DNA from: an uncultured Bacteroidia bacterium
Lineage (GTDB): Bacteria > Bacteroidota > Bacteroidia > J057 > CALDDN01
Direction of reading: 5' to 3'
DNA: 60,706 nucleotides
Assembly: GCA_937936615.1 (NCBI GenBank)
Contig: CALDDN010000015.1
Span: forward strand, 1 to 60,706
The stretch's first letter is position 1; each line of letters begins with the position of its first letter. The notes under the pieces were generated by a model that was not told the origin of the DNA, did not search any database, and saw only the letters and a program-made list of their open reading frames with translations. The translations under genes and the position numbers were made by a program. Shown one piece after another: positions 59,901 through 60,706 of the stretch.

Positions 59901-60706
59901 ATGCGAACCATGACCCTCCCCTGCCTGGCGACTAGCCTGATCGTCAGCCTGTTTTTCGTGCAGCTGGTGCATGGCCAGGACAGCCGCAAGTTCGAAAACC
60001 TGGGCCCCAACATCAACAGCCAGTACAACGAGGCCCTGCCGATCATCTCGGCTGATGGACGTACGCTGTTCTTCGTACGCGAGAACTCACCTCAAAATGT
60101 TGATTACGAAGAAGGTAAAAAGAATCAAAATATCTGGTTCTCGACCATGCAGGAAGATGGCAGCTGGTCGCCTGCCCAGAACATGACCAGCCTCAACGCA
60201 GGGGGACGCAGCTTCGTGTCTTCGGTTACACCCGACGGGAACATCCTGCTGCTGGGCCGCCGTCTAGTGCGCCGAACCCGTACCGGCTGGTCGGCTCCTG
60301 AAGAGGTAGTCATCCACGGCTTCCACAACCGCCACAAACAAAATTTGGTCAACTTCTTTCTGGCCAACGATGGACAGGTGATGATTATCTCCACCCAGAT
60401 GGACGACAGCAAGGGCTTTCTCGATCTTTACGTAAGCTTCCTGCAGGATGACGGCACCTGGTCTAAGCCCACTAACCTAGGCAATACGGTCAATTCGTTC
60501 GGCGATGACTTCAGCCCTTTTTTGGCTGCCGACGGCAAGACCCTCTACTTTGCCTCGAACGGCATCACCAAATCGGATGATCCGCAGAAAACTCTGGGCG
60601 GGTCGGACATTTACGTTACCCGCCGCCTCGATGACTCGTGGCGCAACTGGTCCAAACCCGAGAACCTGGGGCCATCCATCAACACGACAGGAAACGACCA
60701 GTATTT
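59901..60706 (+). CDS. PD40 (WD40-like) beta-propeller protein, 3' end outside the window
   Basis: The reading frame is open from the ATG at 59901 to the right edge (268 codons), so the gene is partial only because the window ends. A signal peptide (MRTMTLPCLATSLIVSLFF, ending VHGQ) is followed by LGPNINSQYNEALPIISADG and repeated propeller blades: DGRTLFFVREN, DGNILLLGRR, DGKTLYFASNG, each a PD40-type unit. In Bacteroidota such N-terminal propellers are often joined to a C-terminal OmpA domain that binds peptidoglycan (as in PorE-type T9SS proteins), but that part is not visible here. TATACTTG at 59847-59854 is a possible -7 box. Confidence 0.85.
   Translation, partial: MRTMTLPCLATSLIVSLFFVQLVHGQDSRKFENLGPNINSQYNEALPIISADGRTLFFVRENSPQNVDYEEGKKNQNIWFSTMQEDGSWSPAQNMTSLNAGGRSFVSSVTPDGNILLLGRRLVRRTRTGWSAPEEVVIHGFHNRHKQNLVNFFLANDGQVMIISTQMDDSKGFLDLYVSFLQDDGTWSKPTNLGNTVNSFGDDFSPFLAADGKTLYFASNGITKSDDPQKTLGGSDIYVTRRLDDSWRNWSKPENLGPSINTTGNDQY

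Overview
The window looks like the chromosome of a fairly GC-rich member of the Bacteroidota that carries a type IX secretion system (T9SS). Three large secreted proteins end in T9SS sorting domains, and a T9SS plug protein is encoded beside the largest. Several genes follow a TAnnTTTG box, the -7 element of Bacteroidota sigma factors, and I see almost no Shine-Dalgarno sequences. I saw no rRNA or tRNA gene, no CRISPR array, no intact transposon and no phage genes. The finer taxonomic position cannot be fixed from the sequence alone.

Layout. 1-4.6 kb: YgjP-type metallopeptidase, TrmH/SpoU methylase, WYL regulator, EamA transporter and a TerB-like protein. 4.7-16.8 kb, minus strand: a 3044-residue T9SS surface protein followed by the T9SS plug protein and a retinol-saturase-like FAD enzyme. 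16.9-22.9 kb: glyS, sucC, a serine hydrolase and a GNAT-nitrilase fusion. 22.9-30.9 kb, a long minus-strand run read as DUF2237 protein, SDR, fabD, fur, STAS, purA, coaX, outer-membrane protein, plsC, queC. 31.0-33.6 kb: an ECF sigma factor, its probable anti-sigma factor and an outer-membrane barrel protein. 33.7-36.9 kb: a stand-alone amino-acid adenylating enzyme, an unknown small protein and a lipoprotein. 37.0-42.8 kb: a 1944-residue T9SS protein with a seven-bladed propeller. 42.9-48.8 kb: mazG, an AsmA-like protein, citrate synthase and a cytochrome-c-like lipoprotein. 48.8-55.2 kb: a T9SS type B protein, purD, an Uma2-like nuclease, a decayed MmcQ/YjbR pseudogene and yebC. 55.4-59.2 kb, minus strand: glycosyltransferase, DUF58, BatD-like, BatA. 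The end holds a GNAT enzyme and the start of a PD40 protein that runs off the window.

How the genes fit together. About 18 kb, close to 30% of the window, encodes three T9SS cargo proteins built from Ig-like, SprB, PKD, lectin, propeller and fibronectin III modules. They probably form the cell's adhesive surface. The rest is mostly housekeeping: purine synthesis, TCA cycle, fatty acid and phospholipid synthesis, queuosine, CoA and translation. Short gaps or overlaps suggest translational coupling in the plsC-queC, coaX-OMP and GT2-DUF58-BatD-BatA groups. The points most worth following up are the lectin-bearing giant next to the T9SS plug gene, the unpartnered adenylating enzyme, the -7 boxes placed so close to start codons that the mRNAs may be leaderless, and the frameshifted MmcQ pseudogene.
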